NCBI GenBank assembly: GCA_043784605.1
Contig: JAYVYD010000102.1
Coordinates: 1-10,125, forward strand
Source: JANYHY01 sp043784605
Lineage (GTDB): Bacteria > Myxococcota_A > Polyangia > Polyangiales > Polyangiaceae
DNA length: 10,125 nucleotides
Direction: 5' to 3'
The notes below the pieces were generated by a model. The model saw only the letters and a list, made by a program, of their open reading frames with translations, made no database searches and was not told where the DNA came from. Each line of letters opens with the position of its first letter. The first letter of the stretch is position 1. This document shows positions 7,065-10,125 of this stretch, one piece after another. The translations under genes were made by a program, and so were the position numbers.

Positions 7065-8810
7065 ATGTCTCGCGACAGCAACAGAAATGCGATCCCTGCC
7101 GGCCTCATGGTCGTGCTGTGGGGCAGCGTTGCTGCGTGGGTGCACTTCGGGCTCGGCGCAACGGGCTACGAGGTCGCGCTCACGCACGACGATCACAAGG
7201 CGATCTCGGAGCTATCGGACAAGGTCCGCGACCGCGTGATCTCGAGCCAGCAGACGTTCGAGATCGGGAGCGGCGGCGTGTCGCCGGTCGCCTCCGTCGA
7301 GCCTCCGCCTTTGCCCTCTGCGTTCGCGCCACCGCCACCGATGGCGAAGAAGGCTGAAATCAAGCCTCCGCCCACACCCACCGTGAAGAAGCCGGATGCG
7401 CCGAAGGACCCGGCGAAGAAGGTCGTCATCGTCACGAAGGACCCCAACCCGCCCGAGGTCTTGCCGCCGCCGCCTCAGATGGACAAGCGCATCGCCGTGC
7501 GCCAGCACGTGAAGCCGAATCAGACGGACAATCCCAACGCGCACTTCGTCGGCGACGAGGCCAACACGGTCGAGCACGAAGAGGTGGCTACGATCACCTC
7601 GCACGATCGCGACGACGAGAACCCCACGCCTGCAGGCAATCACCAGAACTCCGACACGCGCCCAGGCGACAACGAGAATCAGAGGGTCGGGGAGGCGGAC
7701 GAGCACAAGGGCGACAAGAACCGCGCGCCCGGTGAGCACGGGACCGAGTTCGATGTTCAGCCCGATCCCCCGCCGACTCACGCGATGGGCCCCACGCCCG
7801 TACAGGGACCGATCGCGATGATCGTTCCACAGTCCGGTGGTGACGGTCATCAAGCCGCGACCGCGCCGACGCCTCCCGTGCAATCCGATCCGGCGGGCGC
7901 GTCCGCGGTGACCGCGCCTGACGTCACCTCTTCCCCGCAAGGTGGTTGGTCGTTCCCGCTCGTGAACCCGAACGCGGGTCTCGGCGAAGCGCAGACCACC
8001 GGGCCCGGCTCGCTCAACCGCCTGCTGCCGCAACCCGGCGAGACGCAGCGCGCGTTCGGATTGGGCGGAAATCCGGGGCCGGGACACGTCAACATCAACC
8101 TCACGCAGCAAGGCGTCATCGCCGCGGTGGGACAAGATCAGCTCCGCAAAGAGCGTGAAGCGGACGGCGAGCGTCGCAAGAGCGAGCACCGCGGATCGTG
8201 GCAAGCGTCGAACTTCGAGCGCTGGCGCAGCGCGATCGAGAACTACGTATCGAGTGTCAAGCCGGGCAATCAGACGGCGCTCAACACCGCGGCCGTGCCG
8301 TTCGCGACGTACATCAACGGCATCCACAACCGCATCCACCCGATCTTTGCGGACACGTTCTTGGCGTCGCTCGAGGGTCTTCCGCAGACCAACATCTTGT
8401 CCGACTTGAAGCTGATGACGCGCCTCGAGATCGTGCTCTCCAAGGATGGGCACATCGTCAAGATGGGCATCAACAAGACGAGCGGCGTGACGGCGTTCGA
8501 CATCGCTGCGCTGGATAGCGTGCAGCGCGCCTCTCCGTTCGGTCCCGCGCCCAACGCTATCGTGTCGCCGGATGGGCAGGTGTACTTGCACTGGGAGTTC
8601 CACCGCGACGAGGTCTATGCGTGCAGCACGATGAACGCGCGGCCGTACATCCTCAACATCCCCGCAGGCGGCGCGCCTCCGACGACGCCCAACCCGCTCG
8701 CGCCCGATCCCACGCCGACCAACACGCACGAGCGTGGAGCGCCGCTCAACACCGGCGACACGCGTGAGGGCCTTCTGCTGGGCTCTTCGGCGAGCGACAA
8801 AAAGGGCTGA
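7065..8810 (+). CDS. TonB-like energy transducer with long hydrophilic middle region
   Basis: A 581-residue protein with the three-part plan of TonB. A short basic N-terminus leads into one membrane helix (about residues 11-31). A long periplasmic region follows, Pro/Lys-rich at about 71-150 (EPPPLP, APPPPM, IKPPPTPTVKKP) and then Asp/Glu/Asn/Gly-rich to about 350. A C-terminal TonB-type domain spans about 450-520 (RLEIVLSKDGHIVKMGINK, AALDSVQRASPF, VYLHWEFH), with a Pro-rich tail after it. TonB couples ExbB/ExbD proton-motive energy to outer-membrane receptors, or in some families links the membrane to other machines. E. coli TonB has Ser-x3-His in its helix; here Ser21 and His27 are five residues apart. 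About 580 residues is more than twice the length of E. coli TonB. No exbB, exbD or receptor gene is nearby. Its 116-bp separation from copA suggests its own promoter. Confidence 0.82.
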   Translation: MSRDSNRNAIPAGLMVVLWGSVAAWVHFGLGATGYEVALTHDDHKAISELSDKVRDRVISSQQTFEIGSGGVSPVASVEPPPLPSAFAPPPPMAKKAEIKPPPTPTVKKPDAPKDPAKKVVIVTKDPNPPEVLPPPPQMDKRIAVRQHVKPNQTDNPNAHFVGDEANTVEHEEVATITSHDRDDENPTPAGNHQNSDTRPGDNENQRVGEADEHKGDKNRAPGEHGTEFDVQPDPPPTHAMGPTPVQGPIAMIVPQSGGDGHQAATAPTPPVQSDPAGASAVTAPDVTSSPQGGWSFPLVNPNAGLGEAQTTGPGSLNRLLPQPGETQRAFGLGGNPGPGHVNINLTQQGVIAAVGQDQLRKEREADGERRKSEHRGSWQASNFERWRSAIENYVSSVKPGNQTALNTAAVPFATYINGIHNRIHPIFADTFLASLEGLPQTNILSDLKLMTRLEIVLSKDGHIVKMGINKTSGVTAFDIAALDSVQRASPFGPAPNAIVSPDGQVYLHWEFHRDEVYACSTMNARPYILNIPAGGAPPTTPNPLAPDPTPTNTHERGAPLNTGDTREGLLLGSSASDKKG

Positions 8811-8824
8811 GCCATCGATCGACC

Positions 8825-8849
8825 ACGGGCACGGGCACGTGCCCCGTTT
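8825..8849 (+). terminator. GC-rich palindrome after the TonB-like gene, possible terminator
   Basis: A perfect 12-bp palindrome GGGCACGTGCCC (8833-8844) lies 22 bases after the stop codon and is followed by CGTTT. A longer fold pairs ACGGGCAC (8825-8832) with GTGCCCCGT, leaving one bulge. The T-run is only three bases, so termination is plausible but not strong. Confidence 0.4.
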
Positions 8850-8874
8850 ACCCGTCGGGTTCTGCTGCTAGAGT
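8847..8874 (+). promoter_or_regulatory. Orphan promoter-like sequence pointing rightwards
   Basis: TTTACC (8847-8852) is followed after 16 bp by TAGAGT (8869-8874), which is preceded by TGC to form an extended -10. It points into 8875-9001, where no plus-strand gene is supported and the opposite-strand lipoprotein gene ends. It could belong to a gene lost at a breakpoint near 8880. Confidence 0.35.
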
Positions 8875-9001
8875 CTCGCGACTGCATCTGCACCTAGCGT
8901 CCTCAAGGAAGACGTGCGCCTCGTCGATGCACGCATTCTCGCAGTTGCGCCGCAGGCACTCCGCGAACTCGGCCGCGCTTTCCGGCGGATGCTCCCGGTA
9001 A

Positions 9002-9571
9002 TTACGCCACGATTTGCCGGAGGATGTCGAGGTGCTCGCGGATCTTCACCTTCTGCAGCGACTCCGCCGTGCCCGGGCCGCCGAGAGCAAGCGCAGGACC
9101 GAATGCATAACATTGGTCCTCGGCCGGCGGCCCAAGCCGCCCGACCGCCTGTTGGTAAAGACCGCGCCGAAGCGACCGTTCGATGACGCGCTCGTCGCAC
9201 AGGCATGGTCGTAGAAGAGCTCGATCTTGTCGGTGAGCTGGCTCACCCGTCCGTACTGAACGTCGAGCGCATAAACAACGCCCTCATCCCAGAAATAGAG
9301 ATCGGCGAAAGCGGTCCTGAGAAAGACATGGGCCGCCTTGGGCTTTGGGTCGAGCCACTCTTCGAGAATGCCGGCGAACTGACTGGGATCAGTGAAGCGA
9401 AGCAATCCTCCCCCATAGGTGCACAAGCCCGGGTCCTTCCAGTGCTCGATCAGCTCCGCCGGCACTATCACCACTATCGGCTTTGGCAGCGGCGTCATTA
9501 ACCCCACTCGCGAGCGACCCGCCGCATGCAGCTGCCAGCAATGTGGAGCCAATAGCTAGGGGGATTCGCAT
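9002..9571 (-). pseudogene. Lipoprotein with GAD-like/DUF1851-like domain, two compensating frameshifts
   Basis: The gene starts at ATG 9571 with AGGAG six bases upstream, giving a lipoprotein signal (MRIPLAIGSTLLAAAC) and an Asp/Ala/Ser linker. Around 9450-9470 the coherent reading moves to another frame (VPAELIEHWKDPGLCTYGGG, HVFLRTAFADLYFWDEG, VYALDVQYGRVSQL). Near 9203 it returns to the first frame (CDERVIERSLRRGLYQQAV, ALALGGPGTAESLQKVK, ending HLDILRQIVA) with a stop at 9002. One inserted and one missing base cancel, so the repaired gene would be 190 codons (189 residues). The pattern AFxDLYFW followed by YALDVQYGRV resembles the GAD-like and DUF1851 families, which include type VI secretion immunity proteins such as Tdi1; a lipidated version is unusual. 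Family naming is from memory. Sequencing indels are the alternative to decay. Confidence 0.62.
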
Positions 9572-10125
9572 CTAGAACTCCTGTGCTTCGGCAAGACCGG
9601 CCTGAGCACCCGCTAGCCAGCCGCCAGACGCAATCCACGGCCGGGCATATTGGCCCCAATGCCAGAGTTTCATCCAAAGCTGACCATCGGACCCGCGCAT
9701 TGACATTACCAGGCGCTGGTCGCCCAATGCCAGGAGTGGCTACCACGTTCCCTGCACCATCCGTAAAAGTGATTCCCGATGGTGGCGTCCAGAGCGAACA
9801 GGCACTAAACGCGAAGTTGGTGCCCCAGCAATCCCAGAGGTTGCCGTTCGCATCCACCACCATGACGTCCATTCTGCCTGGACACCATGAGGCTGCCGCA
9901 GCCTTGCTCACTAGTGCAAAGCCGGATGGATATATGGACCACAATGACCAAGCAAACGCGCTGCCATTCCACTTCCCATTGTAGATCTTGTTGGCAACTC
10001 CAACAACGAACACATCAACACGTCCAGCTCTAGTGTTGGGCGTCGTGATTGGCGAGTACCCCGTCGCTGCCGGAGAGGTCTTCATCAAGGTTCCTGGAGG
10101 GTGTCCACGCAGAACCCAGCCAGAG
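9572..10125 (-). pseudogene. PLL-type beta-propeller lectin, frameshifted, 5' end beyond the window
   Basis: The frame is open from the window edge (GWVLRGHPPGTLMK) and shows repeated blades. One has GRVDVFVVG, KIYNGKWNG and AWSLWS; the next has GRMDVMVVDANGNLWDCW and CSLW. The repeat RxDVxVV...G.LW..W is typical of PLL-like seven-bladed propeller lectins, which bind fucose or related glycans. Near 9730 one extra base shifts the frame. The third blade then continues as RLVMSMRGSDGQLWMKLW, HWGQYARPWIASGGWLAG and AEAQEF, ending at TAG 9572-9574. Without the shift the product would read on to 9498 with unrelated residues. The TAG touches the ATG of the next lipoprotein, so the two genes form one unit. 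The N-terminus and any signal peptide lie outside the window. Confidence 0.62.
9578..9582 (-). promoter_or_regulatory. Shine-Dalgarno site that fixes the lipoprotein start
   Basis: AGGAG on the minus strand lies six bases before ATG 9571, within the last codons of the lectin gene (GAG TTC TAG ATG). It supports both the lectin's repaired stop at 9572 and the lipoprotein start. Confidence 0.65.

Noticed and set aside
7212..8729. A 505-codon open frame antisense to the TonB-like gene
   Set aside because: Arg-rich, low-complexity translation typical of a high-GC shadow frame. The plus-strand frame has a membrane helix and TonB-like domain.

Overview
The window reads as a chromosomal segment of a high-GC, lipoprotein-rich delta-type bacterium, most likely Myxococcota (Polyangia-like). 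This is an inference from the Asp/Ala-rich linkers behind lipoboxes, the Cys-rich small lipoproteins, the very hydrophilic TonB-like protein, a PLL-type beta-propeller lectin and TGCTAG-type extended -10 elements. No rRNA, tRNA, CRISPR array, transposase or integrase was found.

Layout. (1) 137-2203, minus: an intact polytopic membrane protein resembling GT-C glycosyltransferases, with a GCCA tetranucleotide repeat 66 bases upstream of its start. (2) 2455-3349, minus: a Cys-rich lipoprotein gene broken by two one-base frameshifts, preceded by an open stretch with no start codon. (3) 3350-6948: a copper-homeostasis locus. On the minus strand, csoR is followed by a small lipoprotein with a CPMHP/CPKC metal-binding domain, then an out-of-frame chimera of the N-terminus of a TolC/CzcC-type outer-membrane protein and the C-terminus of a multicopper oxidase, then a two-helix membrane protein. 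The Cu(I) P-type ATPase gene copA diverges on the plus strand. The 54-bp intergenic space carries a C-tract/G-tract dyad that fits a CsoR operator. (4) 7065-8810, plus: an intact TonB-like protein. (5) 8811-9001: a terminator-like palindrome, an apparently orphan promoter, and a fragment open on the other strand. (6) 9002-10125, minus: a two-gene unit in which a PLL-type beta-propeller lectin (running off the window edge) abuts a lipoprotein with a GAD-like/DUF1851-like domain. Both carry one-base frameshifts.

How the genes work together. CsoR would repress the divergent promoters until Cu(I) binds Cys44/His69/Cys73. CopA would then pump Cu(I) out of the cytoplasm. The HMBD lipoprotein, TolC and multicopper oxidase would have handled periplasmic copper, but an internal deletion has removed most of TolC and the oxidase. 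What remains is cytoplasmic sensing and export, plus possibly periplasmic chelation.

The most striking overall pattern is uneven damage. The three large genes and csoR (about 6.3 kb of coding sequence) are clean, while every lipoprotein or lectin gene in the minus-strand islands is frameshifted or fused. That favours real gene decay in accessory islands over random sequencing error, but raw reads would be needed to decide.
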